Under the pieces are notes generated by a model. That model was not told where the DNA came from and ran no database searches. It saw only the letters and a list, made by a program, of their open reading frames with translations. Of a DNA stretch of 64,000 nt, positions 41,089 through 49,765 are shown piece after piece (within the stretch, counting starts at the first letter, position 1; each line of letters begins with the position of its first letter). This DNA is from AC-37 sp036389835 (GTDB lineage Bacteria > Actinomycetota > Thermoleophilia > Solirubrobacterales > Thermoleophilaceae), in contig DASVWC010000028.1 of assembly GCA_036389835.1 (NCBI GenBank), forward strand, positions 11,682 to 75,681, read 5' to 3'. A program made the position numbers and the translations under genes.

Positions 41089-42131
41089 TGCCGCGGCTGC
41101 GGCGGGTCGACTGCTCGGCGCCGGGGATCGTCCGCCGCCGCCGCGGGCGGGGCTTCGAGTTCGTCGACGAGGAGGGCAACCGCGTCGAGGAGCCGGAGGT
41201 GCTCCAGCGCATCAACGAGCTCGCGATCCCGCCGGCGTGGAGGGACGTGTGGGTCTGCCCGCACCCGATGGGCCACATCCAGGCGACCGGCATCGACGCG
41301 CGCGGGCGCAAGCAGTACCTCTACCACCCGAAGTGGCGCGAGCGCCAGGACCAGCGCAAGTTCGACGACATGATCGGCTTCGCGCGGTCGCTGCCGCGGA
41401 TGCGCGCGCGCGTGGCGGACGACCTGGACTCCGACTGGCTGAGCCGCGAGCAGGTGCTCGGCTGCGCGGTGCGGCTGCTCGACCGCGGGTTCTTCCGCGT
41501 CGGCGGCGAGGACTACGCGGTCGAGAACGAGACCTACGGACTCGCGACGATCCGCAAGGAGCACGTGCGGCTGAGCAAGGGCACGCTCACCTTCGACTAC
41601 CCGGCCAAGAGCGGCCAGCGGCGGGTGCAGTCGATCGTCGACCCGCAGGTGTACGACGTGGTCGCTGCGCTCAAGCGCCGCCGCGGCGGCGAGCCGGAGC
41701 TGCTGGCGTACAAGGCCGGCACGCGCTGGCGCGACATCAAGTCGGCCGACATCAACGCGTACGTGAAGGAGGTCACCGGCGGCGACTTCTCGGCGAAGGA
41801 CTTCCGCACCTGGAACGCCACCGTGCTCGCTGCGGTGGCGCTGGCGGTGTCGGGCCCGGCGGCGGCCTCGAAGACCGCACGCAAGCGCGCCAAGGTGCGG
41901 GCGATCAAGGAGGTGGCGCACTACCTCGGGAACACGCCGGCGGTGTGCCGCGCGTCGTACGTCGACCCGCGCGTCTTCGACCGCTTCGACGCGGGGCTGA
42001 CGATCGGCGGCGTGCTCAAGGACGTCGCGGACACGAACGACCTCGACTCGCTGCACGGGCCGGTCGAGGAGGCCGTGCTCGACCTGATCGCCGAGGAGGA
42101 GGGCTCGCCGGCCGTCGAGCGCGTTGCGTAA
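41088..42131 (+). CDS. DNA topoisomerase IB
   Basis: This 347-residue pox-virus-like bacterial type IB topoisomerase relaxes supercoils through a 3'-phosphotyrosine. Family features are the N-terminal LAIPPAWRDVWVCPHPMGHI, the catalytic-core ETYGLATIRKEHV (active-site Arg and Lys region), FRTWNATVLA (His replaced by Asn in the second basic triad position) and the nucleophile Tyr in CRASYVDPRVFD. The start ATG at 41088 is embedded in the preceding stop, so it is cotranslated with the IMPase-like gene. Bacterial TopIB is accessory to gyrase. Confidence 0.93.
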   Translation: MPRLRRVDCSAPGIVRRRRGRGFEFVDEEGNRVEEPEVLQRINELAIPPAWRDVWVCPHPMGHIQATGIDARGRKQYLYHPKWRERQDQRKFDDMIGFARSLPRMRARVADDLDSDWLSREQVLGCAVRLLDRGFFRVGGEDYAVENETYGLATIRKEHVRLSKGTLTFDYPAKSGQRRVQSIVDPQVYDVVAALKRRRGGEPELLAYKAGTRWRDIKSADINAYVKEVTGGDFSAKDFRTWNATVLAAVALAVSGPAAASKTARKRAKVRAIKEVAHYLGNTPAVCRASYVDPRVFDRFDAGLTIGGVLKDVADTNDLDSLHGPVEEAVLDLIAEEEGSPAVERVA

Positions 42132-42161
42132 TGCGAGGCGGGCGCGGGTAAGCGAAGTCTC

Positions 42162-42899
42162 ATGCTGCGCCGCGTCGCGGAGGGGGTCCACATGGTGGAC
42201 GACTCGTACGTCCACTGGTACGTCGTCGAGGACGGCTCGCGGCTCACGATCGTGGACGCGGGCACGCCGGCGGGATGGTCGCTGCTGGAGGACGCCGTGC
42301 GGCAGCTCGGGCGATCGCTCTCCGACATCGAGGCGCTGGTGCTCACGCACGCGCACTACGACCACGTGGGGTTCGCGGAGCGGCTGCGCAGCCGGCTCGG
42401 GGTGCCGGTCTGGCTCCACGAGAACGACGTGAAGCTCAGCAAGCACCCCGCGCTGTTCGCCACCGAGCGGCTGCCGGTCGTTTACCTGAAGGACAGCGGC
42501 CTGCGGCGCATCGCCCTGTCGTTCCTGCGCTCGCGCGCGTTCTTCGCGCGCCCGCTGCGCAGCGTGCTCACCTACCCGGGCGAGGGGCCGCTCGACGTGC
42601 CGGGCCGCCCGCACGTGATCTTCACGCCCGGCCACACGAAGGGGCACTGCTCCCTCCACTTCCCCGAGCGCGACCTGCTGATCGCCGGCGACGCGATCGT
42701 CACGCTCGACCCGTACACCGGCAACACCGGGCCGCGGCTCGTGGCGAAGGGCGCCACGAACGACACCGCGCAGGCGCTCGCGTCGCTCGACAAGATCGAG
42801 GCGCTCGACGCGTCGACCGTCGCGGTCGGGCACGGCGACCCGTTCGAGGGCGGCGCCGCCGAGGCCGCGCGGCTCGCGCGCCAGGCCGGGAACGAGTGA
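42162..42899 (+). CDS. MBL-fold metallo-hydrolase
   Basis: This 245-residue protein has the metallo-beta-lactamase motif LTHAHYDHVG (H63, H65, D67, H68), a third-site His in PGHTKGHCSLHF, and Asp in LIAGDAIVT. It resembles the glyoxalase II/ZipD-like subgroup of dinuclear zinc hydrolases. The substrate is not evident. Its stop overlaps the HAD gene start (TGATG); the MBL, HAD and epimerase genes form one tightly coupled string. Confidence 0.9.
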   Translation: MLRRVAEGVHMVDDSYVHWYVVEDGSRLTIVDAGTPAGWSLLEDAVRQLGRSLSDIEALVLTHAHYDHVGFAERLRSRLGVPVWLHENDVKLSKHPALFATERLPVVYLKDSGLRRIALSFLRSRAFFARPLRSVLTYPGEGPLDVPGRPHVIFTPGHTKGHCSLHFPERDLLIAGDAIVTLDPYTGNTGPRLVAKGATNDTAQALASLDKIEALDASTVAVGHGDPFEGGAAEAARLARQAGNE

Positions 42900-43555
42900 T
42901 GGCCGGCGCGGCGATCCTCGACATCGACGGCACGCTGGTGGACACGAACTACCAGCACGCCGTCGCCTGGTACCGCGCCTTCCGCCAGCACGACATCGTG
43001 CTGCCGGTCTGGCGGATCCACCGGCACATCGGGATGGGCGGCGACCAGCTCGTGGAGTCGCTCACCGACGCCTCGACCGAGGAGGAGAGGGGCGACGACA
43101 TCCGGACCGCGGAGAAGGCGCTCTACCTGGCGCTGATCGAGGAGGTCGAGCCGTTCGAGCGCGCGCGCGAGCTGATCGAGCGGCTCAAGGACGCGGGCCG
43201 GACGGTGGTGCTGGCGTCGTCGGCGAAGGAGGACGAGGTGGAGCACTACCTCGACCTGCTCGACGCGCGCGAGCTGGCCGACGGCTGGACCACCTCGGCG
43301 GACGTGGAGGCCACGAAGCCCGAGCCTGACCTGGTGAAGGCGGCCCTGGAGAAGGCGGGCGTGGAGCCCGGCGAGGCCGTGATGGTGGGCGACACGCCGT
43401 GGGACTGCAAGGCGGCCGAGGCGGCCGGCGTCCAGACGGTCGCGCTGATCACCGGCGGGTTCTCGGAGCAGGAGCTGCGCGAGGGCGGAGCCGTCGCCGT
43501 GTTCGAGTCGATCGGCGACCTGCTCGACGGGATCGGGGAGACCCCGCTCGGCTGA
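42899..43555 (+). CDS. HAD-family phosphatase
   Basis: This 218-residue haloacid-dehalogenase-superfamily phosphatase has motif I LDIDGTLVDTN (nucleophile D8, D10), motif II VVLASSAKEDEVE, motif III with K in ATKPEPDLV, and motif IV MVGDTPWDCKAA. It has the alpha-helical cap of the beta-phosphoglucomutase/phosphoglycolate phosphatase type. The substrate is unknown. Start and stop overlap both neighbours through TGATG junctions. Confidence 0.9.
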   Translation: MAGAAILDIDGTLVDTNYQHAVAWYRAFRQHDIVLPVWRIHRHIGMGGDQLVESLTDASTEEERGDDIRTAEKALYLALIEEVEPFERARELIERLKDAGRTVVLASSAKEDEVEHYLDLLDARELADGWTTSADVEATKPEPDLVKAALEKAGVEPGEAVMVGDTPWDCKAAEAAGVQTVALITGGFSEQELREGGAVAVFESIGDLLDGIGETPLG

Positions 43556-44613
43556 TGCGCGTCGTGATCACAGGCGCGACCGGGAACGTGGGCACGAGCG
43601 TGCTGCGATCGCTGGTGGACGAGCCGGCGGTGACCGAGATCGTGGGGATCGCGCGCCGGCTGCCCGGGATGCAGTTCCCGAAGACCTCGTTCGTCGCGGC
43701 CGACGTGCTCGAGGCCGACCTCGCGTCGCTGTTCGACGGGGCCGACGCGGTGGTCCACCTCGCCTGGCTGATCCAGCCCTCGCGCGACGAGGACAAGCTG
43801 CACGCCGTCAACGTGGACGGCAGCGAGCGCGTGTTCCGCGCGGCGGCGGAGGCGGGCGTGGGTGCGCTGGTCTACGCGTCGTCGATCGGGGCGTACTCGC
43901 CGGGGCCGAAGGATCGCGCGGGGGTGGACGAGAGCTTCCCGACCGGCGGGGTCGAGACGTCGTTCTACTCGCGGCACAAGGCGGCGACCGAGCGCCAGCT
44001 CGACGCGCTGGAGGCCGAGTTCCCGGCGCTGCGAGTGGTGCGGCTGCGCAAGGCGCTCGTGTTCAAGCGCGAGGCGGCGACGGAGATCAGGCGGCTGTTC
44101 ATCGGGCCGCTGCTGCCGGGGTCGATGATGCGGCCCAAGCTGATCCCGGTCGTGCCCGACGTCGAGGGGCTCGTGTTCCAGGCGGTCCACTCGTACGACG
44201 CCGGCGAGGCGTACCGGCTGGCGATCGTGCGCGACGACGCGCGCGGCGCGTACAACGTCGCGGCCGACCCGGTGCTCGACCCGGACGAGCTAGCCGATCT
44301 GCTCGGCGCCCGCAAGGTGCCGGTGCCGGCGGGCGTGGTGCGCGCGGCGGCGGAGGCGAGCTGGCACGCGCACGCGCAGCCCACTCCCCCCGGCTGGGTC
44401 GACATGGCGCTGAACGTGCCGGTGATGAACACCGCGCGGGCGCGCGAGGAGCTCGGCTGGACGCCGCGGCATTCCTCGCGCGACGCGCTGATGGACCTGC
44501 TGAACGGCCTGCGCGACGGCGACGGCGCCGACACCCCGCCGCTGGCGCCGGAGACGAGCGGCCCGCTGCGCGTGCGCGAGATCGTGACCGGCGTGGGCAG
44601 CAGGAACCCCTAG
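43555..44613 (+). CDS. NAD-dependent epimerase/dehydratase (extended SDR)
   Basis: This 352-residue Rossmann protein has the cofactor motif ITGATGNVGTS at 5-15, acidic VAADVLEAD, an active-site-like SSIGAY and a Tyr-Lys pair in SFYSRHKAAT. The C-terminal half (NTARAREELGWTPRHSS) is characteristic of nucleoside-diphosphate-sugar epimerases, but the sugar specificity is unknown. It ends the MBL-HAD-epimerase operon. Confidence 0.9.
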   Translation: MRVVITGATGNVGTSVLRSLVDEPAVTEIVGIARRLPGMQFPKTSFVAADVLEADLASLFDGADAVVHLAWLIQPSRDEDKLHAVNVDGSERVFRAAAEAGVGALVYASSIGAYSPGPKDRAGVDESFPTGGVETSFYSRHKAATERQLDALEAEFPALRVVRLRKALVFKREAATEIRRLFIGPLLPGSMMRPKLIPVVPDVEGLVFQAVHSYDAGEAYRLAIVRDDARGAYNVAADPVLDPDELADLLGARKVPVPAGVVRAAAEASWHAHAQPTPPGWVDMALNVPVMNTARAREELGWTPRHSSRDALMDLLNGLRDGDGADTPPLAPETSGPLRVREIVTGVGSRNP

Positions 44614-44617
44614 CGGA

Positions 44618-44710
44618 TCAACGTCGAGCGAGCAGCTGGAGCACGATCACCAGCAGCAGCAGAATGATCGCCAGCGAAAAACCGAACGCTACGTCCGTGG
44701 CTCCTCCTCC
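44618..44710 (-). CDS. Possible tiny single-helix membrane protein
   Basis: A 30-codon frame from TTG 44710 to TGA 44618 reads as a short polar head then LAIILLLLVIVLQLLARR, an ideal single transmembrane helix with a positive anchor. It overlaps the 3' end of the HTH gene. A GGGAGGAGGAG purine run covers its first codons, so the true start could be a non-standard codon further in. Small size and an unclear start make it tentative. Confidence 0.35.
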   Translation of the reverse strand, partial: GGGATDVAFGFSLAIILLLLVIVLQLLARR

Positions 44711-45288
44711 CAATTTTGGCCGCCGTCACTATTGGCGGTCGGTGCGGTATCCAAGGTCTCTGCAACCCACTCGCGCAGCGCCCGCGGGGCCATCTGTCGT
44801 TCGACACGCTCCACCGCTACGGCCGCGTTCTGCTCCTCGAGGCGAACGCGAAGCTTGTCGGCAAGAAGCTCAGCCTGTTGGTCAAGGCTCAGGAGAACGC
44901 GCGTGGGCCCTAAGCGGGCGGCCCACAGGAAGTTCTGGTCCTCCGCGATATCGCCCAACACGTGCAGCAGGGACCTGAGGTCGCGCGCGACCACTGTGAC
45001 CAGATAGGTCCCTTCGCGCAGCTGTCCCACGTCCTGGGGATCAATTGCAAGCGACTCCACCGCTGCCCGGTGGTTCGCCGCCACAACGAACCCCTGGGCG
45101 CGGCGACCAGGAAGCGGCGCTGTTTCGAGCACTCCGGTCTCGAGCAGGCTCATGAAAGCTGAGCGCACCGCTCCGTCCGGGCGGCCGAGCAGTTGGGCTA
45201 CGTCACCAACCGCGCGAGGCTCCTCAAGGCAGGCGAGAGCGACGCGTCGCTGCGTACGGCCCCGAAGGATTCTGTCCGGTGGCTCCAT
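44689..45288 (-). CDS. Winged-helix-like regulator candidate
   Basis: This 199-residue protein begins with an HTH-like stretch (RRVALACLEEPRAVGDVAQL, RPDGAVRSAFMSLLETGVLE, about 12-55), then a mixed domain with AREGTY-type LREGTYLVTVVARDLRSLLH and a DQQAELLADKLRVRLEEQN helix. It resembles ArsR/MarR-type winged helices but no family is certain. Codon use is less GC-rich than in the neighbours, hinting at transfer. The ATG lies next to a large nested palindrome that may be its own operator. Confidence 0.65.
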   Translation of the reverse strand: MEPPDRILRGRTQRRVALACLEEPRAVGDVAQLLGRPDGAVRSAFMSLLETGVLETAPLPGRRAQGFVVAANHRAAVESLAIDPQDVGQLREGTYLVTVVARDLRSLLHVLGDIAEDQNFLWAARLGPTRVLLSLDQQAELLADKLRVRLEEQNAAVAVERVERQMAPRALREWVAETLDTAPTANSDGGQNWEEEPRT

Positions 45289-45293
45289 ATCTT

Positions 45294-45333
45294 ATGGATA
45301 AGCCTTGGCATTTTTATGCCATGGGTTATCCAT
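45294..45333. promoter_or_regulatory. Nested palindrome upstream of the HTH gene
   Basis: The outer arms ATGGATAA (45294-45301) and TTATCCAT (45326-45333) are perfect inverted repeats; inside, GGCAT (45307-45311) and ATGCC (45316-45320) flank TTTT. The AT-rich block begins five bases upstream of the HTH gene's ATG and overlaps its likely promoter, so autoregulation is plausible. Confidence 0.55.
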
Positions 45334-45376
45334 CGTAACCCCTCGCGCAAGGGGAGGTACCAGTGACCCCTGAAGC

Positions 45377-45406
45377 ACAGGGACGGGGCCGAAGCCCCGC
45401 CCCTGT
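45377..45406 (-). terminator. Strong terminator-like hairpin with UUCG tetraloop
   Basis: On the minus strand the stem ACAGGG-GCGGGGC closes on TTCG (C-UUCG-G, exceptionally stable) and GCCCCG-CCCTGT, with one mismatch. It lies 27 bases after the stop of the 248-residue membrane-protein gene and fits as its terminator. Confidence 0.7.
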
Positions 45407-45432
45407 CGGTGCCTCTCTCGCTGGGTGTGGAA

Positions 45433-46179
45433 TTACCAGTCGCGGCCGGCCGCGCGGTCCACGCGGTCGTGGTAGTGGCGGCCCTTCGCGCCGCCCAGGA
45501 TCGCGCCGATCAGCGTGGCCAGCAGTGCGAGCGCCAGGGCGATCGCGCCACCGGTGGCGAGGTCGCCCTCGTCGACCGGGATACGCGGCAGGTTGAGCTG
45601 GTTGAGGATGTTGTACTCGGACCCGAAGATCGCGGCCGCCGCCGCGATCGCGATCGTGATGATCAGGCCGATCGCCCAGACGCCGAAGCCCTGGCGCTTG
45701 CCGTCGAAGCGGGACATCCGGCCCGCCACGTAGCCGCCGCAGAAGTACGCGGTGGCGAGCACCAGCAGCAGCAGGACGCCGCCGGCGATGCTCACCGTCT
45801 CGGCGTTGTCGGCCGCGGCGGTCGCCGCGGAGTCCTCGCTCAGCCCGATCGCCGCGCCGGCCGCGCTGAGGATGGCCGTGAGGATCGCGGCCATGCCGAT
45901 AGCGGTCAGCCAGCCGAAGAACGCGGCGCCCCAGTTGAGTCCGCCGAAGCGCTCGCGCGCCTCGTAGCCGGTGCCGGCCGTCGTCGTGCGCCCGGGATGC
46001 GGGCGGTCGTCGAGCGGGTGCCGGCCCGCGCGGCCGTCGTCGCGGTGCCGGGTGCGGTCCTCCGGGTCCGGCGGCAGCGGGGTCTGCTGCGGAGGCGGCT
46101 GCTGCGTCTGTGTGGCGACGCCGCCGTGCTGAGGTTCGCCGGCATCTCCCTCGCCGCGATTGAAGCGCTTCCACGCCAT
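45433..46179 (-). CDS. Membrane protein with polar N-terminal region
   Basis: This 248-residue protein has an 80-residue hydrophilic, Pro/Gln/Arg-rich N-terminus, then four hydrophobic segments (about 82-105, 128-150, 163-185, 205-225) with GG and AA packing motifs. It has no recognised family; the four-helix repeat with CGGYVAGRMSRFDGKRQG between helices 2 and 3 is like other actinobacterial integral membrane proteins of unknown function. A GGAGGAGATGA ribosome site gives the start. A strong hairpin terminator follows. Confidence 0.75.
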   Translation of the reverse strand: MAWKRFNRGEGDAGEPQHGGVATQTQQPPPQQTPLPPDPEDRTRHRDDGRAGRHPLDDRPHPGRTTTAGTGYEARERFGGLNWGAAFFGWLTAIGMAAILTAILSAAGAAIGLSEDSAATAAADNAETVSIAGGVLLLLVLATAYFCGGYVAGRMSRFDGKRQGFGVWAIGLIITIAIAAAAAIFGSEYNILNQLNLPRIPVDEGDLATGGAIALALALLATLIGAILGGAKGRHYHDRVDRAAGRDW

Positions 46180-46366
46180 GGCTCATCTCCTCCTGTCCTG
46201 CAACCGCCGTCCCTGACGAGAGCCCCTCGGCGCGGTCACCGTTTTCTTTTGGGGTACATAGCGGTGGTACCCACGGGGAGCGGGCGAAAAACGGTCGCGG
46301 CGGCGGGTTAGACTCGCCCTGCGCCGCGTCAGGCGGTGCTTGAAACGGCTTCGGGAGCGTGGGCGA

Positions 46367-47143
46367 ATGGCCTGGTGGCGGCCGGAGGAGGAAGCTAGTC
46401 CGCAGTCTCGGGTTGGCGCTCGGGCGCGGGTCGGCGCCACCTCGCGGCCGGTCGACGAGTCCGAGGAGACGGCCGCCACGGCGCGCCCCGTGGAGCCTTT
46501 CCAAACCGACTCGCCCAGCCCCCAGCCGTGGTCCGTTCCGCCCGCGCGGCCGGTGCACCCGCGGCTGCCGCGGCGGTTCCCCGTCAGCCTGCCGATGGCG
46601 ATCGTCGCGCTCGTCTTCGTGCTCGTCATGGTCGGTCCGTTCATCGCGGTCTTCGGCGTCTTCTCGGGCGACGACGGGGTCGGTGGGTTCGACTCGCCCG
46701 CCTCGCACGACGGGCCGTCGCTGGTGCCGCGGGAGCGCTTCGCCCGCGCGCTCGAGAAGGTGCGCGAGGAGGCGGGGAGCGAGGCGTCGCTCACGGCGCT
46801 GCGCGTCGCCCCCGAGCGGATCGACGCGGTCGTCGTGAGGGCGGGCGGCGGGCAGGCGAGCGTCCAGGTGCTCCCGGACCTCGACGTCAGGACGTTCAGC
46901 GCGGGGCCCGGCGGGCAGCGCGGGTTGAGCCTGCGCCGGATCGACCCAGCCGTGCCGCAGCGGCTCGCCCGGCGCGCGGCGGAGCGGCTGGGGAGGAAGC
47001 CCGGCGACCTGAGCTACATGGCGCTCGTCCCGATGTCGCTCGGCGGCGGCGGGATGTGGTCGGTGTTCTTCTCCGGCGGCGGCACGGGCCGCTTCGTGGT
47101 CGCGGACCTCGACGGGTCGAACGTGCGCGTGCCGGGGCAGTAG
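46367..47143 (+). CDS. Single-pass membrane protein of unknown function
   Basis: This 258-residue protein has a cytosolic N-terminal region rich in Arg, Pro and Ser (1-75), one membrane helix (about 78-100; MAIVALVFVLVMVGPFIAVF) and an exported domain of about 150 residues. Its SLVPRERFARALEKVREE, VVVRAGGGQASVQV and GRFVVADLDGSNV segments resemble the beta-rich folds of actinobacterial anchored proteins. The ATG at 46367 (MAWWRPEEEAS) is chosen for GGAGCG upstream. No operon partner is clear. Confidence 0.72.
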   Translation: MAWWRPEEEASPQSRVGARARVGATSRPVDESEETAATARPVEPFQTDSPSPQPWSVPPARPVHPRLPRRFPVSLPMAIVALVFVLVMVGPFIAVFGVFSGDDGVGGFDSPASHDGPSLVPRERFARALEKVREEAGSEASLTALRVAPERIDAVVVRAGGGQASVQVLPDLDVRTFSAGPGGQRGLSLRRIDPAVPQRLARRAAERLGRKPGDLSYMALVPMSLGGGGMWSVFFSGGGTGRFVVADLDGSNVRVPGQ

Positions 47144-47178
47144 GGGGCGAATCTTCCCTCGGGCCGCCTGTAGCGGTC

Positions 47179-47496
47179 ATGAGCCCATTTCTCTCCCCCC
47201 TTCCGATCCAGGACCGCTACCTGCGTCAGCTCCTGCAGACCGGCTTCACCCTCACGGATGCGCTGTCGAGCCTCGCCGAGATGGTCGACGAGAACAACCC
47301 CTATCCGGGCGAGGAGCCGGCCGAGGTGGTCCTCTCGTGTGGCGCCGGCTCGATTCTCCCTGCGCTGCGCAGGTTCGACGAGGAGGAGGTCGAGCGCGCG
47401 ATCGAGATGCTGTACGAGGTGCGCGAGCGCTTCGTGGCCGACCTGCGGCTCACGTGTGAGCTCAGCCGGCGGCGGGAGGCCATGCGTTCCGAGTGA
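47179..47496 (+). CDS. Small alpha-helical protein of unknown function
   Basis: This 105-residue soluble protein has PLPIQDRYLRQLLQTGFTLTD at the start and a C-terminal amphipathic helix (RFDEEEVERAIEMLYEVRER). There is no membrane segment, metal motif or recognised family. It lies 21 bases before an SDR gene and could be cotranscribed with it. Reading-frame quality and codon use are normal for the window. Confidence 0.65.
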   Translation: MSPFLSPLPIQDRYLRQLLQTGFTLTDALSSLAEMVDENNPYPGEEPAEVVLSCGAGSILPALRRFDEEEVERAIEMLYEVRERFVADLRLTCELSRRREAMRSE

Positions 47497-47517
47497 GCTC
47501 GGTTATCGTCCGCCCGC

Positions 47518-48279
47518 ATGGGCATCCTCGACTCGTTCCGCCTCGACGGGAAGGTGGCGATCGTCACCGGCGCCTCGTCGGGGCTCGGCGTCGCGTTCGC
47601 GACGGGCTTCGCCGAGGCCGGCGCGGACGTGGCGATCTGCGCGCGGCGGGTCGAGAAGCTCGAGCAGACGCGTGAGCGGGTCGAGGCGGTCGGGCGCCGG
47701 TGTGTCGCGGTGCCCGCCGACGTCGCCAACCCCGAGGACTGCGATCGAGTCGTCAGCGAGACCGTCGAGCAGCTCGGCCGGGTCGACGTCCTGGTCAACA
47801 ACGCCGGCATCGGCACCGCCGCTCCCGCGACGCGCGAGGCGCCCGACGACTTCCGCAAGGTCATCGACATCAACCTGAACGGGTCGTACTTCATGGCGCA
47901 GGCGTGCGGCCGCGCGATGAAGGACGGCGGCAGCATCGTGAACATCGGCAGCGTGCTCGGGTCCACGACCGCGTTCCTCCCGCAGGCCGCCTACGCCTCG
48001 TCGAAGGCCGCGATCATCGGGCTGACCCGCGACCTCGCCCAGCAGTGGACCGGCCGCAAGGGCATCCGCGTGAACGCGCTCGCGCCCGGCTTCTTCGAGT
48101 CCGAGATGACCGCGCAGTACCCCGAGGGCTACCTCGACCAGATGATGTTCCGCGTCCCCGCGGGCCGCAAGGGCGAGTCGCACGAGCTCGTGGCGGCGGC
48201 GATCTTCCTCGCGAGCGACGCCTCCTCGTACGTCACCGGCGCGCTGCTCCCGGTGGACGGCGGGCTGCTCACCACGTAG
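47518..48279 (+). CDS. Short-chain dehydrogenase/reductase
   Basis: This 253-residue classical SDR has cofactor motif TGASSGLG (17-24), NNAGIGTAAP, and the catalytic Ser (GSVLGST), Tyr and Lys of YASSK. The C-terminal GGLLTT end and VNALAPGFFESEM are typical of the FabG-like and 3-ketoacyl/steroid dehydrogenase group. Glu or Arg near position 43 (ARRVEKLE) suggests NADP(H). The substrate cannot be assigned. Confidence 0.92.
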   Translation: MGILDSFRLDGKVAIVTGASSGLGVAFATGFAEAGADVAICARRVEKLEQTRERVEAVGRRCVAVPADVANPEDCDRVVSETVEQLGRVDVLVNNAGIGTAAPATREAPDDFRKVIDINLNGSYFMAQACGRAMKDGGSIVNIGSVLGSTTAFLPQAAYASSKAAIIGLTRDLAQQWTGRKGIRVNALAPGFFESEMTAQYPEGYLDQMMFRVPAGRKGESHELVAAAIFLASDASSYVTGALLPVDGGLLTT

Positions 48280-48293
48280 GCGGCGCCGATCGC

Positions 48294-48692
48294 TCAGGCC
48301 GTCTTCGCGGAGGCGTTGAGGGCGACCGCGGCGCGGATGAGCGCCTTGAACGCGTCCGCGTCGACCTCCTCCCCCTCACCTATGTCGATCGCGCGCCGCG
48401 TGTTCCCGTCGAGGCTCGAGTTGAAGAGCTTGGCCGGGTCCTCCAGCGACGCGCCCTTGGCGAAGGTCAGCTTCACCTTCGACCCGTAGGACTCGCCGGT
48501 GCAGACGATCCCGTCGTGCGACCAGATCGGAGTGCCCCTCCACTTCCACTCCTCGACGACGTCGGGGTCCGCCTCCCTGATGAGCTCGCGCATCCTGCTC
48601 AAGGTCTCCCCGCGCCAGTCCCCCAGCTCGGCGATCCGTTCGTCGATCAGCTCGGATGCCGGCCGGCCCTCGCTCGAACCCGACCCCTTCAT
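48294..48692 (-). CDS. DUF1801 domain protein
   Basis: This 132-residue protein matches the DUF1801/YdhG-like family: ELIDERIAELGDWRGETLSR, VVEEWKWRGTPIWSHDGIVC and YGSKVKLTFAKGASLEDPAK. It is a small soluble domain of unknown biochemical role. It is convergent with the SDR gene and precedes tRNA-Ile on the same strand. Confidence 0.85.
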   Translation of the reverse strand: MKGSGSSEGRPASELIDERIAELGDWRGETLSRMRELIREADPDVVEEWKWRGTPIWSHDGIVCTGESYGSKVKLTFAKGASLEDPAKLFNSSLDGNTRRAIDIGEGEEVDADAFKALIRAAVALNASAKTA

Positions 48693-48726
48693 GTCCGCCT
48701 CCTCCTGGGAGCTCGACGCAGGCCGA

Positions 48727-48800
<74 letters not shown>

Positions 48801-48835
48801 TGCGGGGCGGGATTCTAGCGGCGCTCCCCGGCCCG

Positions 48836-49765
48836 TCAGGAGCCGTGGCGGCGCAGGATGTGCTCCGCCAGCTCGACCCCTTCGCGGGGGTGCTCGAGGT
48901 CCAGCTCGACCCGATAGCCGCCGCCGCGCGGGCGGATCCGGACCTCGCGGCCGAGCGCCGCCGCGAGGGCGTCCTCCGCCGCGGCGATCGAGTCCTCGAG
49001 GTCCGGGTGGATCACCGCGGGCGCGCGGGGGGCGCGCGGGCCGGCCTCCGCCTCGCGGGCGCGCTCCTCGGTCACGCGGACCGACCAGCCCTCGTCGCGG
49101 GTCCGGCGCGCCAGGCGCAGGCGCTGCTCGTGGTCGTGGCACATCAGCAGGGCGCGGCCGTGGCCGGCCGAGAGCTCGCCGCGCTCGATCATCGCGAGCG
49201 CCTCGTCCGGCAGCTCGAGCGTCCGGATCATGTTCGAGATCGCCACTCGGCTGCGTCCGACGCGCTTGCCGACCTCCTCCTTGCTGAGCCCGAGGTCGTC
49301 GACCAGCGTCGCGCACGCGCGCGCCTCCTCGACCGGGTTGAGGTCCTCGCGGGCCATGTTCTCGATCAGCGCCAGCTCGAGCCGGTCGGCCTCGTCGGTC
49401 TCGCGCACGATCGCCGGGATCGTGTCGAGGTTGGCCATCCGCGACGCGCGCAGCCGGCGCTCGCCGGCCACCAGCTCGTACGTGCCGCCGGCCAGCGGTC
49501 GCACCACGATCGGCTGGAGCACCCCGCGCGCGGCGATCGACCGCGACAGCGCCAGCAGCGCCTCCTCGTCGAACTCCGTGCGCGGCTGGGTCGGGTTCGG
49601 GCGCACGAGCGAGACCGCGATCTCGCGCAGGCCGGACTCGCCCGCGACGCTCTCCGCGCGTGAACCGCTCGAGAGAATTGCAGCAAGTCCGCGGCCCATT
49701 CCGCGCTGGGGTGGGGTGGCGGGCGTGACCGCGTCCGGCTCCGGTGCCCGCGCAGGCTCAGCCAC
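48836..49765 (-). CDS. parB: Chromosome-partitioning protein ParB
   Basis: This 309-residue CTP-dependent clamp loads on parS and spreads along DNA. It has an N-terminal SMC/parS-region motif (VRPNPTQPRTEFDEEALLAL), the CTP-binding GERRLRASRMA and ENMAREDLNPVEEA, HTH near 160-180 (GKRVGRSRVAISNM) and a C-terminal dimer domain. The GTG start overlaps the parA stop by a few bases, so the two are one operon. Two matching parS sites lie upstream at 51.3-51.4 kb. Confidence 0.97.
   Translation of the reverse strand: MAEPARAPEPDAVTPATPPQRGMGRGLAAILSSGSRAESVAGESGLREIAVSLVRPNPTQPRTEFDEEALLALSRSIAARGVLQPIVVRPLAGGTYELVAGERRLRASRMANLDTIPAIVRETDEADRLELALIENMAREDLNPVEEARACATLVDDLGLSKEEVGKRVGRSRVAISNMIRTLELPDEALAMIERGELSAGHGRALLMCHDHEQRLRLARRTRDEGWSVRVTEERAREAEAGPRAPRAPAVIHPDLEDSIAAAEDALAAALGREVRIRPRGGGYRVELDLEHPREGVELAEHILRRHGS

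Noticed and set aside
45294..45333. TTATCCA arms as DnaA boxes and a displaced origin
   Set aside because: Only seven of nine consensus bases match, there are just two copies in a tight palindrome, and the site is about 9 kb from dnaA at an HTH promoter.
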